Assembly (NCBI RefSeq): GCF_016741875.1
Contig: NZ_JAERRF010000006.1
Location: 1 to 64,000 of the forward strand
Length of the DNA: 64,000 nt
Origin: Streptomyces coffeae
Lineage (GTDB): Bacteria > Actinomycetota > Actinomycetes > Streptomycetales > Streptomycetaceae
Reading direction: 5' to 3'
This document shows positions 53,241 through 62,690 of this stretch, in pieces. The position numbers and the translations under genes were made by a program. The notes beneath the pieces were generated by a model. The model was not told the origin of the DNA and did not search any database. It saw nothing but the letters and a program-made list of their open reading frames with translations. Each line of letters begins with the position of its first letter. Positions within the stretch are counted from its first letter, which is position 1.

Positions 53241-54266
53241 ATGAGTCATCACCACGACTCGCTGCTCGCCCGTCAGGACCCACGGCTCGACATCAGTGAT
53301 GTGTATCTGTTCCGTGGTTCCTCCGGGACCGTCTTCGTCGTCAACGTCAATCCGCTCTCCGGGGAGGGTGGTTTCCACGACGACGAGAGCCTCTACGAGA
53401 TCAAGGTGGACACCGACGGGGACGCCGTCGAGGACCTCACCTACCGCTTCACCTTCGGTACCCCGGACACCGATGGCACCCAGCGGTGGGAGCTGCGCCG
53501 CCTCACCGGCGCCGCCGCGCGCGATCGCTTCGCCGACGGCGAGGTGCTGATGTCGGGGCTCACCGGGGAGTCCGCCGGGACGGCCGAGGGGCTGCGGGTG
53601 TGGGCGGGCCGGGCCGGTGACCCCTTCTGGATCGAGGGCTCGGTGGTGACGGCGGTGAAGACCGGTATCGCCCAGGGCGCAGTGCCCGATCTGTCGGGCT
53701 TAGACCCGGCCGCTGCGGTGAACCTCTTCGCGGACACCCATGTCCACTCGATCGTTCTGGAGGTGCCCGACCACGCCCTCGGCGGCGCCGGAGCCGCCAT
53801 CGGCTTCTGGGCGACCACCGTGCTCGCCACCGACGCGGGCGGCTGGCGGCAGATCAACCGCTGTGCCCATCCGCTGCTCAACACCCTCTTCGACCTCGAA
53901 GAGCCGGAGCGCCACATCGACTTCAACGCCACCGAGCCCGCCGAGGACCGCGACCGCTATGGGCCGGAGCTCCTCCGCGCCACCGAGCGGGCCGTCGCGG
54001 CCACCGGTGCCGCGCCCGACCCGGCCGCGTACGCCGCCCGGCTGCGGGATCTGCTGCTGCCGGACATCCTGCGCTACGAGGTGGGCAGCGAGGCCCGCTT
54101 CGGTGTTGAGGTACGCAACGGACGCGCCCTGACGGACTGTGTCCCCGAGGCGATGTTCCAGCTGGTGCTGGGCGTACCCGTCGGGATGGCGCTGGGCGCG
54201 AGCGCCGCCACGGGGACACCGCGTGACGTATTCCCCTATCTGTCCGCGCCGGTGCTCGAGCGCTGA
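53241..54266 (+). CDS. DUF4331 family protein
   Basis: 341 residues from ATG 53241. SHHHDSLLARQDPRLDISDVYLFRGSSGTVFVVNVNP starts the DUF4331 domain; also FADTHVHSIVLEVP, INRCAHPLLNTLFD and PYLSAPVLER. No signal peptide. Members are of unknown function, some associated with bacterial surface or hemolysin-like proteins. Confidence 0.85.
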   Translation: MSHHHDSLLARQDPRLDISDVYLFRGSSGTVFVVNVNPLSGEGGFHDDESLYEIKVDTDGDAVEDLTYRFTFGTPDTDGTQRWELRRLTGAAARDRFADGEVLMSGLTGESAGTAEGLRVWAGRAGDPFWIEGSVVTAVKTGIAQGAVPDLSGLDPAAAVNLFADTHVHSIVLEVPDHALGGAGAAIGFWATTVLATDAGGWRQINRCAHPLLNTLFDLEEPERHIDFNATEPAEDRDRYGPELLRATERAVAATGAAPDPAAYAARLRDLLLPDILRYEVGSEARFGVEVRNGRALTDCVPEAMFQLVLGVPVGMALGASAATGTPRDVFPYLSAPVLER

Positions 54267-54429
54267 CCGCGCGGCCGGTCCACCCGCGCAGTACGGCGGT
54301 CAGGTTCCACCCGGGACGATCCGGCGAAGGTGAGTCCATGTCACTTTTTCTGTCCAGGCTCTTGTGGCAGCCGCCTTCGCTCATTACTTTCCGGTAGGCC
54401 CCGGTGTTGGCCCAACTGGAGGAGTGGTC

Positions 54430-55719
54430 ATGTCTGTTCGCGCGGTCCGGCGCAGCCGTAGGTCTCTGCGCACGCTCGTCTCTCTCGCCGCCGTCACGGT
54501 GCTGGCGGTGACCGGATCCGCGACGGCCACGGTCACCGCCGCCGCGCAGCCCGCGTCGGCACCGGCCGGGCTGCGTGAGGTGATGTTCGTGGGCAACAAC
54601 TGGGACGGCACCGCCGATGTCATCGCCTCCAAGGGCGACTTCGGCAGAATCGGCCGTGTCAATGTCATCCCGGACAAGGAAGAGCGACTCAGGGAGATTT
54701 ATCTCAACCCCATCAAACTGGCGTTCTTCCTGGGCATCCGGCAGGGGCCGGGGGAGGGGCACGACCAGTTCGTCGACGACATGTACTCCACTCCGGACGG
54801 TTCCGCCATCGTCGTCTCCCGCCCCAGTTTCGCCGACGTGGTGTCCATCGACCTCAAGACCGGCGCCCTCAAGTGGCGCTTCCCGGTTTCGGGATTCCGC
54901 TCGGACCACATGGCGGTGTCGCCCGACGGCAAGCGTGTGGCGGTGTCGGCCTCGACGTCCAACACCGTGCATGTGCTCGACATCGAGACGGGCAAGCAGC
55001 TCGGATCGTTCGCCACGGGCGACAAGCCCCATGAGAACGTCTTCACGGACGGCGGAAAGTACGTGTGGAACATGTCCATCGGCGAGGTCAACACCGCGCT
55101 GGACGAACCCTGGCTGGACTGGACGAAGGGCGACCGGCGCATCACCGTGGTGGACGCGCACACCTTCAAGCAGGTCAAGGTCATCGACATGCGCGAACGG
55201 CTCGACGCTTTCGGCCGCAAGGACCTGTCCGACGCCGTCCGGCCGGTGGCCTTCACCCCCGATGGGTCCAAGCTCTACTTCCAGGTGTCCTTCTTCAACG
55301 GCTTCCTGGAGTACGACGTGGCCTCCGATCGCATCACCCGCTCCAAGACGCTCCCGAAGAACCCGGACACCAGCGAGGACCGCACCACCTGGGTCAATGA
55401 CTCCCGCCACCACGGTCTGTCCATGAGCCCGGACGGCACCAAGCTGTGCGTCGCGGGGACGATGGACGACTACGCCACCGTCGTCGACCGCGCCACACTC
55501 CGCGAAGGCCCCCTGGTGACCGCGTCGAAGCCGTACTGGGCCACGGTGAGCGGCGACGGCCGGGCCTGTGTCATCTCCGAGAGCGGCGCCGACCGGGTCA
55601 CCGCGATCGACTTCGCCACCGGGGAGAAGGTCACGTCCGTGCAGGTCGGGGACCATCCGCAGCGGGTGCGCATCGGCCATGTGGCGGCCGACTGGACGGG
55701 GCCGTCGAGCGGTAGGTGA
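54430..55719 (+). CDS. Secreted beta-propeller (YVTN-type) protein
   Basis: 429 residues from ATG 54430 with GGAGGAG upstream. Basic start and LVSLAAVTVLAVTGSATATVTAAAQPASA form a signal peptide. Repeats such as DHMAVSPDGKRVAVSAST, VAFTPDGSKLYFQV, HHGLSMSPDGTKLCVAGT and VSGDGRACVISESGADR fit the YVTN/lactonase-like propeller. Function unknown. The tail overlaps the convergent yczE-like gene by 89 bases. Confidence 0.8.
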   Translation: MSVRAVRRSRRSLRTLVSLAAVTVLAVTGSATATVTAAAQPASAPAGLREVMFVGNNWDGTADVIASKGDFGRIGRVNVIPDKEERLREIYLNPIKLAFFLGIRQGPGEGHDQFVDDMYSTPDGSAIVVSRPSFADVVSIDLKTGALKWRFPVSGFRSDHMAVSPDGKRVAVSASTSNTVHVLDIETGKQLGSFATGDKPHENVFTDGGKYVWNMSIGEVNTALDEPWLDWTKGDRRITVVDAHTFKQVKVIDMRERLDAFGRKDLSDAVRPVAFTPDGSKLYFQVSFFNGFLEYDVASDRITRSKTLPKNPDTSEDRTTWVNDSRHHGLSMSPDGTKLCVAGTMDDYATVVDRATLREGPLVTASKPYWATVSGDGRACVISESGADRVTAIDFATGEKVTSVQVGDHPQRVRIGHVAADWTGPSSGR

Positions 55720-56329
55720 ACCGCGGCAGCAGCGCCTGGGTGACCGGGCCGACGGTGGCCGCGTAGAGCACCGTGCCCACGCCCACCGTCCCGCCGAGCA
55801 GCCAGCCGAGCGCGAGCACCGTGAGCTCCATCAGGGTGCGGACGAACCGCAGGGAACGCCCGGTGGCGGCGGACGCGCCCGTCATCAGCCCGTCGCGCGG
55901 CCCCGGCCCCAACCGGGCGCCGACGTACACCGCCACCGACAGCCCGTTGAGCAGCACTCCGCCGATGAGCAGCGGCACCCGGGCGGAGAGGCCGAGATCC
56001 GGCGGGATCAGCGCCAGGCCGAGATCCGACGTACCCGCCAGGACGGCGATGTTGGCCACCGTGCCGAAGCGCGGCCGCTGCTTCAGCGGGATCCAGAGCA
56101 GCAGCACCAGCACACCGAGTACGGCGTTGACCGCGCCGAAGCTCAGTCCGGTGTGCCCGGACACCCCCTCATAGAGCACGCTCCAGGGATTCACCCCCAG
56201 CGAGGAACGGACCATGAGCGACAGGCTGAAGCCGTACAGCGCCAGCCCGGTGAAGAGCTGGGGGAGGCGGCGCAGCGGACGCTCGCCGAGTGGCAGGTAG
56301 CCGAGCGGAGGCGGAGGTTTCAAGGCCAT
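55631..56329 (-). CDS. YczE/YyaS-like membrane protein
   Basis: 232 residues with about five membrane segments; FTGLALYGFSLSLMVRSSLGVNPW, SFGAVNAVLGVLVLLLWIPL and GARLGPGPRDGLMTGAS are typical of the YczE group. It is divergent from a MocR regulator, the same pairing seen in Bacillus yczE/yczR, which suggests that this regulator controls it. The 3' end lies inside the convergent beta-propeller gene. Confidence 0.85.
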   Translation of the reverse strand: MALKPPPPLGYLPLGERPLRRLPQLFTGLALYGFSLSLMVRSSLGVNPWSVLYEGVSGHTGLSFGAVNAVLGVLVLLLWIPLKQRPRFGTVANIAVLAGTSDLGLALIPPDLGLSARVPLLIGGVLLNGLSVAVYVGARLGPGPRDGLMTGASAATGRSLRFVRTLMELTVLALGWLLGGTVGVGTVLYAATVGPVTQALLPRFTYRSTAPSSRPPHGRCAPAADGPRPART

Positions 56330-56331
56330 GG

Positions 56332-56351
56332 ACAGTGAGTCTGTACAGTGA
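56332..56351. promoter_or_regulatory. Direct repeats between yczE-like and mocR genes
   Basis: ACAGTGA at 56332-56338 and 56345-56351, 13 bases apart, with a CTGTACAG palindrome at 56341-56348. MocR proteins bind direct repeats, and this site lies immediately next to the YczE start. Confidence 0.5.
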
Positions 56352-56402
56352 TTGGCCTGCACAACATGGCCAATCTCGGGGGAGTGGCGGGAAGTGGCGG
56401 AA

Positions 56403-57890
56403 ATGGACGCACTGCACCGGCGGCGGAGCGGAGACCAGGCCGGCCGGACCGGCGGAACACTGGGAAGCGGGCAACTGGCCGCGATGCTGCCCGACCTGGC
56501 GGGCGTGAGGCCCGCCTTCCGCCATCTGGCGCGGGAGATCAGCGCACTCATCCTCGACGGGCGGATCGCCCTGCACGTACGGCTCCCGGCCGAACGGGAA
56601 CTGGCCGCCGTCCTGAACACCAGCCGGGCCACCGTCACCGCCGGGTACGACCTGCTGCGGACGAGCGGTTACGCCTACAGCCGCCAGGGCGCCGGTACCT
56701 GGACGGCGCTGCCGGAAGGCCGCACCCCGCACGGCGTGGCCCGGGTACTGGCACCTCCGGACATCGCCATCGACCTGGCCAGGGCCGCCCCCGTGCTGCC
56801 GGAGCGGACCCTGTCCGACGCGCTCGTCCACATCGCCCCGCAACTGGCCCACCACGCGGAGACCCCCGGCTACCACCCCTACGGCCTCCCCGAGCTCCGG
56901 GCCGCCGTCGCCGACCGGTTCACCCGCCGCGGCCTGGCCACCCGGCCCGAACAGATCCTGGTGACCTCCGGCGCCCAGCACGCCCTCACCCTGATCGTGG
57001 GACTGCTCTGCGGGTCCGGCGACCGCGTCATGGTGGAGAACCCGTCGTACCCCAACGCCCTGGAGGCCCTGCGCCGGGCCCGGCTGCGCACCGTGTCCGT
57101 ACCGGTGGCCGACACCGGCTGGGACATCGGCATCATGGAATCGACCCTCCGTCAGGTCGTGCCCCAACTGGCCTATCTGATACCGGACTTCCACAACCCC
57201 ACCGGCGCCCTGATGCCCGAGGAGGAACGCGCGCGGGTGCTGCGTGCTGTCGAACGCTCCGGCATCTGGCTGGTCGTCGACGAGACCCTGACCGACATCG
57301 CCCTCGATCTGCCCGTCCCGCCGCCCTTCGCCTCCCACGCCGGGCCCGGTGGCGGTGGCCAGGTCCTCACGATCGGCTCGATGAGCAAGACCCACTGGGG
57401 CGGTCTGCGCATCGGCTGGCTGCGCGCTCCCGCCCGGCTGGTGACCGAACTCGCCGGGCAGCGGGTGGCCAACGACATGGGTGGCTCGGTGGTGGATCAG
57501 CTGCTGGCCCTCCACCTTCTGGCCCGGGAGGACGAACTGCTGCCGCCCCGCCTCGAGCAACTGCGCACCCGGCGCGCCGCCCTGGGCGAAGCCCTCACCG
57601 CGCACCTTCCGGGCTGGAGCTGGCGGATGCCGCCCGGCGGGCTGTCCCTCTGGGTGGACCTCGGGGAGCCGCTCGCCTCACCGCTGGCGGAGCGGGCGGA
57701 GGAATGCGGGGTGCGGATCGAGGGCGGTGGCCGTTTCGCCACCCACCCCGGTGTCTTCGAGCAGCGGCTGCGCATCCCGTACACCCTCCCGCCCGACACC
57801 CTGCGGGAGGCTGTGCAGCGGATGGCCACCGCTCTTGCGGGCGGTCTGCCGCTGCCGTCCACCGCACGGCAGTCGCACTGGATCGCCTGA
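56403..57890 (+). CDS. MocR-family regulator (YczR-like)
   Basis: 495 residues from ATG 56403 (GTG 56394 possible). Winged helix: LAREISALILDGRIALHVRLPAERELAAVLNTSRATVTAGYDLLRTSGYAYSRQGAGTW, then the aminotransferase domain with YHPYGLPELRAAVADRF, PDFHNPTGALMP, VVDETLTDIAL and TIGSMSKTHWGGLRIGWLR holding the PLP lysine. It probably controls the divergent yczE-like gene through the repeats in the gap. Confidence 0.9.
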   Translation: MDALHRRRSGDQAGRTGGTLGSGQLAAMLPDLAGVRPAFRHLAREISALILDGRIALHVRLPAERELAAVLNTSRATVTAGYDLLRTSGYAYSRQGAGTWTALPEGRTPHGVARVLAPPDIAIDLARAAPVLPERTLSDALVHIAPQLAHHAETPGYHPYGLPELRAAVADRFTRRGLATRPEQILVTSGAQHALTLIVGLLCGSGDRVMVENPSYPNALEALRRARLRTVSVPVADTGWDIGIMESTLRQVVPQLAYLIPDFHNPTGALMPEEERARVLRAVERSGIWLVVDETLTDIALDLPVPPPFASHAGPGGGGQVLTIGSMSKTHWGGLRIGWLRAPARLVTELAGQRVANDMGGSVVDQLLALHLLAREDELLPPRLEQLRTRRAALGEALTAHLPGWSWRMPPGGLSLWVDLGEPLASPLAERAEECGVRIEGGGRFATHPGVFEQRLRIPYTLPPDTLREAVQRMATALAGGLPLPSTARQSHWIA

Positions 57891-58359
57891 CCGATGTCAT
57901 CGCTGGTCAACGGCGTGGTCCAGCAGAATTCGAACGCAATTCGAACGCAGGATCGCAATGTCGACCGCACCTATGGAACGCTTCACAACTACGGCATAGT
58001 GGAACACGCATTCTGGTGAGGCCGACCGAGCAGACGGAGCTTCCCCAGAGGTCACCACGCCGCTTCCGCGACCGATGGCGCGGCCCGGTGGCACGCTCCG
58101 TCGCGGAGCATGCCCCACAGGACAGGGACGCGACGGCGAGCGGCGCGCCGGCAGTGCCCGCTCAAGCCTCTCCCGCGCGGCCACCGCGGATCAGCGCCCG
58201 CCCGCGGACGCACGCGCCACCGCGCCACCGCGCCACCGCACCAACCACGCCACCGTCGACGCCGGACGTGAGCCCCGAGCCACCCCGGCGGCGAGCGACC
58301 CGTGCCACCGGACCGCCGAGCCCCGCCCCGAGCCCCCGGAGCAGTGAGGACAGCCGCAG
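57891..58359. other. 469-base region before the SpoIIE phosphatase gene
   Basis: It holds a tandem direct repeat at 57927-57948 and a following AT-richer stretch to about 58020, then a GC-rich, proline/arginine-coding-like stretch with no homology in any frame. The phosphatase promoter probably lies here. Confidence 0.4.
57927..57948. repeat. Tandem 11-base direct repeat
   Basis: AATTCGAACGC occurs twice back to back at 57927-57937 and 57938-57948, in the promoter region before the SpoIIE phosphatase gene. The 11-base phasing puts both copies on the same face of the helix. Confidence 0.55.
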
Positions 58360-60729
58360 ATGGACACCACCACCGACAGTGCGGGTGATCGTGGCTTCTG
58401 CCTCGATCGTGTGGTGTCCGTGGTCCTGGACGGCGCGGGTGCGGTCACGCACTGGTCCGCCGCCGCGACGGACCTCCTCGGGCTGTCCGCCGCCGATGCC
58501 GTGGGGCGACCGGTCACCGAACTGCTCCTGGAGTGCCCGGAGGAACGGGGTGTCCCGGAGCTTCCCGCGAGCGGCCGGACTCGGTTGCGGCACACCACGC
58601 GTGGACCGGTGGACATCGTCTTCCGTACCGCACCGCTGGACGGCGGCGGCTCCGTGCTGCTCGCCGCCCCCGCGGACACCGCGGCCGAGTGGGGGCAGGG
58701 TGTGGCGCTGCTGCGGGCGCTGTTCGCCCAGGACGGTGTCGGGGTGGCGGTCCACGACACGGATCTGAACGTCCTCAGCGTCCACGCCCCCTCCGGGCGG
58801 CTGCCGGGGGCGGACGCGGTCCGCGGGCGGCTGGCCGAGGTGGTGGAGGGGCCGGGTGTGCCGTCCTTCCGGGCCGTTCTGTGCGAGGTGTTGGACACCG
58901 GCCACGCGGTCATCGACCGTGAGCAGCCCCTGAGCACACCGGACGGGGAGCGCGAGGTGGCCCAGTGTGCGTTCCGCCTGGACGACGCGCGCGGTGTGCC
59001 GACCGGGGTGATGAGCCTCTTCCGGGACACCACCGAACAGAAGCGGGTGCGCGACCACCTCGAACTGCTCCGTGACTCCGCTTCCCGGATCAGCACCTCG
59101 CTCGATGTGGTCCGGGTCGCCGAGGCTCTGGTGGACGTACTCGTCCCGGGTCTGGGCGATCTCGCGACGGTGGACCTGCACGAGTCCGTGCTCGCCGGTG
59201 ACGAACCGCCGAGGATGTTCGGCGGCGGAAAGCAGCGTCTGGTCCGGGTGGCGGGTGCCACCGCCGCCGGGATTTGGCCCGATGGACTGCTCACCACCGG
59301 AACCAGCTATCCGCCGCTGCCGGACAACGACGATCTGCGCACGGTCCAGGGTGGCGCCGCCATCATCACGGACCGCGCGGGTGCCATCCGGGCCGTCGGC
59401 CCGGAACAGGAGCGTCTGTTCATCCCGGACGGCGGCCATGCGCTGGCGGTCGCCCCGCTGCGGGCGCGCGGTCTGGTGCTGGGTCTGGTGGCCGTATGGC
59501 GCACCGACCACCCCGAGGCGTTCGCCGAGGACGAACGGGTGCTGCTCACGGAGATCTGCTCCCGGGCCGCGCTCGGCATCGACAACGCACGGCGTTTCAC
59601 CCGGGAGCACCGGGCGGCGGTGGCCTTGCAGCAGCGGCTGCTGCCGCGGGCGGTGACCGACACCCTGGCGGCGGAGACGGCGGGAAGCTATCTGCCCGCC
59701 AGTGGCGGAGCGGGTATCAGCGGCGACTGGTTCGATGTCATCCCGCTGCCCTGTCTGCGGGTGGCGTTCGTCGTCGGGGACGTCATCGGCCACGGACTTC
59801 CGGCCACCGCGGCCATGGGCAGGCTGCGCACCGCCATCCAGACCCTCGCCGCCCTGGAGCTGGATCCGGACGACCTGCTGTCCCGGGTGGAGGACCTGGT
59901 CGAGCAACTCGCGGCCGAGGCCCCGCAGGAACAGCGGGACGCGGTCGGTGCCACGTGTCTGATCGGTGTCTACGACCCGGTGGACCGCCAGTGCACCCTG
60001 GCGAGTGCGGGACATCCGCCACCGGCGGTGGTGGCCCCCGACGGCACCACCCGCTTCGTCGACCTCTCGCCCGGCCCGCCGCTCGGTGTCGGCGGGATGC
60101 CGTTCGAACCCGTCACCATCGAGCTGCCGCCGGGCAGCGTCCTCGCGCTGTACACGGATGGGCTGGTCCGACGTGACCGGGTCGACCTGGAGACGGGGAT
60201 GGAGCGGCTGCGGAGCGAACTGGCCGCGCAGTGCCGCCCGCACCGGCCCCTGGACGAGATCAGCGCCGCGCTGCTGGACGGTGCCGACGACGAGCGGCAG
60301 ACCGACGACACCGCCCTGCTGCTCGCCCGCACCCGCACCTCCCCGCTGTGGACCGTCGCGAGCTGGGAGTACCCCGCGGACCCCGCCTCGGTGGCCCGGG
60401 CGAGAAGGGCGACCGCCGACCAGCTCGCCACCTGGGGGCTGCAGGAGCTGGCGTTCACCACGGAACTGATCGTCAGCGAGCTGGTCACCAATGCGGTCCG
60501 GTACGCGGGCGGGCCGATCGGGGTGCGGCTGATCCGGGAGAACCACCTCATCTGCGAGGTCACCGACCCCAGCAGCACCCAGCCCCGGCTGCGCAGGGCC
60601 GGGGACACCGACGAGGGCGGCCGTGGGCTGTTCCTGGTGGCTCAGATGTCCAGCCGGTGGGGCAGCCGCTACAGCCGTCGTGGCAAGACCATCTGGACCG
60701 AGCAGGCGGTACCGCCGGACCACGGCTGA
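58360..60729 (+). CDS. Multidomain SpoIIE-type protein phosphatase (PAS-PAS-GAF-PP2C-HATPase)
   Basis: 789 residues. Two PAS-like regions (about 15-105 and 115-225, the second ending in SLFRDTTEQKR), a GAF domain near 240-415 (RDSASRISTSLDVVRVAEAL), the SpoIIE phosphatase at about 430-640 with ISGDWFDVI, VGDVIGHGLPATAAMGRL, ASAGHPPP and ALYTDGLVRR, then a RsbW-like HATPase at 655-785 with ELVTNAVRYAGGPIGV and GRGLFLVAQMSSRWG. The phosphatase metal aspartates are present. Such proteins control anti-sigma factor antagonists in SigB-like stress networks. A hairpin follows. Confidence 0.92.
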   Translation: MDTTTDSAGDRGFCLDRVVSVVLDGAGAVTHWSAAATDLLGLSAADAVGRPVTELLLECPEERGVPELPASGRTRLRHTTRGPVDIVFRTAPLDGGGSVLLAAPADTAAEWGQGVALLRALFAQDGVGVAVHDTDLNVLSVHAPSGRLPGADAVRGRLAEVVEGPGVPSFRAVLCEVLDTGHAVIDREQPLSTPDGEREVAQCAFRLDDARGVPTGVMSLFRDTTEQKRVRDHLELLRDSASRISTSLDVVRVAEALVDVLVPGLGDLATVDLHESVLAGDEPPRMFGGGKQRLVRVAGATAAGIWPDGLLTTGTSYPPLPDNDDLRTVQGGAAIITDRAGAIRAVGPEQERLFIPDGGHALAVAPLRARGLVLGLVAVWRTDHPEAFAEDERVLLTEICSRAALGIDNARRFTREHRAAVALQQRLLPRAVTDTLAAETAGSYLPASGGAGISGDWFDVIPLPCLRVAFVVGDVIGHGLPATAAMGRLRTAIQTLAALELDPDDLLSRVEDLVEQLAAEAPQEQRDAVGATCLIGVYDPVDRQCTLASAGHPPPAVVAPDGTTRFVDLSPGPPLGVGGMPFEPVTIELPPGSVLALYTDGLVRRDRVDLETGMERLRSELAAQCRPHRPLDEISAALLDGADDERQTDDTALLLARTRTSPLWTVASWEYPADPASVARARRATADQLATWGLQELAFTTELIVSELVTNAVRYAGGPIGVRLIRENHLICEVTDPSSTQPRLRRAGDTDEGGRGLFLVAQMSSRWGSRYSRRGKTIWTEQAVPPDHG

Positions 60730-61076
60730 CCCTTGTGTGACCCCCTTGCCGGGGTGTGCGAAACCAAACCCCGGCGTGCCCGGAAGCCCCTGGAATCGCG
60801 CCGAGTTGTGACCGTGGGGTGATTCACGGTTACGGCGGAGCGAGAAGAAGATCAGCGGTCGGGAGCGATCCCAGGCGCGGAATATCCTGTTCCATAACGG
60901 CGGGTGACCAGGGTCGCTGTGATCATCCGCCGTTGAATTCTGCACCGTCCGACAGGTGTTGTCTCGTTCGTTGCTTCGTTCATCGCCTCGACTTGATGAT
61001 CCGTTCGACCCTGCCAGCATGTGGCGGCGCGGGCCGGATCGCGGCCCGAACCCCCAGCGAACGAATGGAGTCGACC
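60730..61076. other. 347-base region between the phosphatase and melC genes
   Basis: It starts with the phosphatase terminator and should hold the melC promoter; no coding frame with homology and no clear operator was recognised. Confidence 0.4.
60748..60775 (+). terminator. Terminator after the SpoIIE phosphatase gene
   Basis: GCCGGGGT (60748-60755) pairs with ACCCCGGC (60768-60775) around a 12-base loop, 18 bases after the stop. Confidence 0.6.
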
Positions 61077-61526
61077 ATGTCGTGTCCCACCCGGCGCCGG
61101 GTGCTGCACCGTGGTGTCGCGGGTCTGGCCGGAGCGGTGCTCGCCGGACCGGTTGCGGCGGCCACCACACCGGACGCCTTCGCCGCCCCCCGTTCCACCG
61201 GTGGCACGGAACACGCGAAGGCACACCGGCGTCCCGCGGACGACGAGATGCCGGAGCCCTTCGACGAGATGTACCAGGGCCGCCATATCGAGGGCTGGCC
61301 GGAGGAGGGAGACCACGGCGGTCACGGCGGCCACGGCGGTCCGCACGAGGGCATGGAGTTCGTCGTCCGGATCGACAACGACGATCTGCACGTCATGCGG
61401 AACGTGGACGGCACCTGGGTGAGTCTGGTGAACCACTACGAGACCTTCCCCGCGCCGCGCGGTGTGGCGCGGGCGGCCGTGCGTGAACTCAACGGTGCCG
61501 ATCTGGTCCCCGTGGTGACCGGCTGA
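61077..61526 (+). CDS. melC1: Tyrosinase co-factor (copper chaperone) MelC1
   Basis: 149 residues from ATG 61077 with GGAG 6 bases upstream (ATG 61065 overlaps it). Twin-arginine signal TRRRVLHRGVAGLAGAVLAG with AFA cleavage site, then a short core: EMYQGRHIEGWPE, HGGHGGHGGPHEGMEF, VVRIDNDDLHVMRNVDGTWVS, NHYETFPAPRG. MelC1 binds MelC2, loads its copper and carries it out through the Tat system. It precedes melC2 by 44 bases. Confidence 0.95.
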   Translation: MSCPTRRRVLHRGVAGLAGAVLAGPVAAATTPDAFAAPRSTGGTEHAKAHRRPADDEMPEPFDEMYQGRHIEGWPEEGDHGGHGGHGGPHEGMEFVVRIDNDDLHVMRNVDGTWVSLVNHYETFPAPRGVARAAVRELNGADLVPVVTG

Positions 61527-61570
61527 GGCCCACCGTCCGGCGTCCCCCACACCCGAGGAGTCCTCGACAC

Positions 61571-62389
61571 ATGGCAGTCCGGAAGAACCAGGCCAACCTC
61601 ACCACCACCGAGAAGCGCAACTTCGTCGACGCGGTGCTCGAACTCAAGCGCACCGGCCGCTACGACGAGTTCATCAGCACCCACAACGCCTTCATCATCT
61701 CCGACACCGACAACGGGGAGCGGACCGGACACCGTTCGCCGTCCTTCCTGCCCTGGCACCGCAAGTTCCTGCTGGAGTTCGAGGCGGCCCTCCAGAGCAT
61801 CACACCATCGGTCACCCTGCCCTACTGGGACTGGACCGTGGACCGCTCACCTCGCAGCTCCCTGTGGGCCGACGACTTCCTCGGCGGCGACGGGCGCAGC
61901 GGTGACGGCCGGGTGACCACCGGGGAGTTCGCCTTCGGCAGCGGCAAGTGGCCGATGAACATACGGGTGGACGGCCGCACCTTCCTGCGCCGTACGCTCG
62001 GCGCAGGGGTCCGCGATCTGCCCACCCGCGCCGAGGTGGACCGGGTGCTCGCCCTGACCACCTATGACGCCGCCCCGTGGAACAGTTCCTCGGACGGCTT
62101 CCGCAACTATGTGGAGGGCTGGCGCGGCCCCAATCTGCACAACCGGGTGCATGTGTGGGTCGGTGGCCAGATGGTCACCGGGGCCTCGCCCAACGATCCG
62201 GTGTTCTGGCTGCACCACTGTTTCATCGACAAGCTCTGGGTCGACTGGCAGCGGCTGCACCCGCGGTCGGGGTATCTGCCGACCGACGGCACCGAGGAGG
62301 TCGTCGGCCTGAACGACACCATGAAGCCGTGGAACGACGTCACCCCGGCCGATCTGCTGGACCACACCAGGTTCTACACCTACGAATGA
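61571..62389 (+). CDS. melC2: Tyrosinase MelC2
   Basis: 272 residues, full length. It oxidises tyrosine and L-DOPA to quinones that polymerise to melanin. Copper A ligands: GRYDEFISTHNAF and GHRSPSFLPWHRKFLLEFE; copper B ligands: GPNLHNRVHVWVGG and DPVFWLHHCFIDKLWVDW. No own signal peptide, as it is exported with MelC1. GAGGAG upstream of ATG 61571. A long hairpin follows. Confidence 0.97.
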   Translation: MAVRKNQANLTTTEKRNFVDAVLELKRTGRYDEFISTHNAFIISDTDNGERTGHRSPSFLPWHRKFLLEFEAALQSITPSVTLPYWDWTVDRSPRSSLWADDFLGGDGRSGDGRVTTGEFAFGSGKWPMNIRVDGRTFLRRTLGAGVRDLPTRAEVDRVLALTTYDAAPWNSSSDGFRNYVEGWRGPNLHNRVHVWVGGQMVTGASPNDPVFWLHHCFIDKLWVDWQRLHPRSGYLPTDGTEEVVGLNDTMKPWNDVTPADLLDHTRFYTYE

Positions 62390-62690
62390 CAGGTGCATGA
62401 TCGCCACTGCTGCGGCGCTTTCGCCCCTCGTGGTGGAGCTGATGTCCAAGGCGTTCGCCCAGCTGCCGGACAGTGGGTAGCGGTGACCGGAAACCTGCAT
62501 CCGGTGGCCGGGCCGGCGCTGCCCGGCCACCGGATGTGCACCGCGTCCCGGGATCTCCGCGCCGGACCCGGACACGGCGGGACGTTTCCCTGGAATCCGC
62601 ACGTCGGACGGGATCCCTTCGACGGGGTGCGTTGCTTCGCGTGGCACGCTGGTGCGCGCAAGTTCCGCACCACCCGAGGAGATGTGCCAC
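62390..62690. other. 301-base region between melC2 and the permease
   Basis: Contains the melC terminator at 62498-62536 and, after it, the permease promoter region. No gene is seen in it. Confidence 0.45.
62498..62536 (+). terminator. Strong hairpin terminator of the melC operon
   Basis: A perfect 16-base stem: 62498-62513 (CATCCGGTGGCCGGGC) pairs with 62521-62536 around a 7-base loop. The stop of melC2 lies about 109 bases upstream. Confidence 0.75.

Noticed and set aside
57958..57999. 13-residue leader peptide (MSTAPMERFTTTA) before the phosphatase
   Set aside because: It has a weak ribosome site and no regulatory codon run or attenuator hairpin; too short to support.
58162..61224. 1020-codon minus-strand frame opposite the SpoIIE phosphatase
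   Set aside because: It is the mirror of the phosphatase gene in GC-rich DNA, with Arg/His/Gly-rich low-complexity content; no domain.
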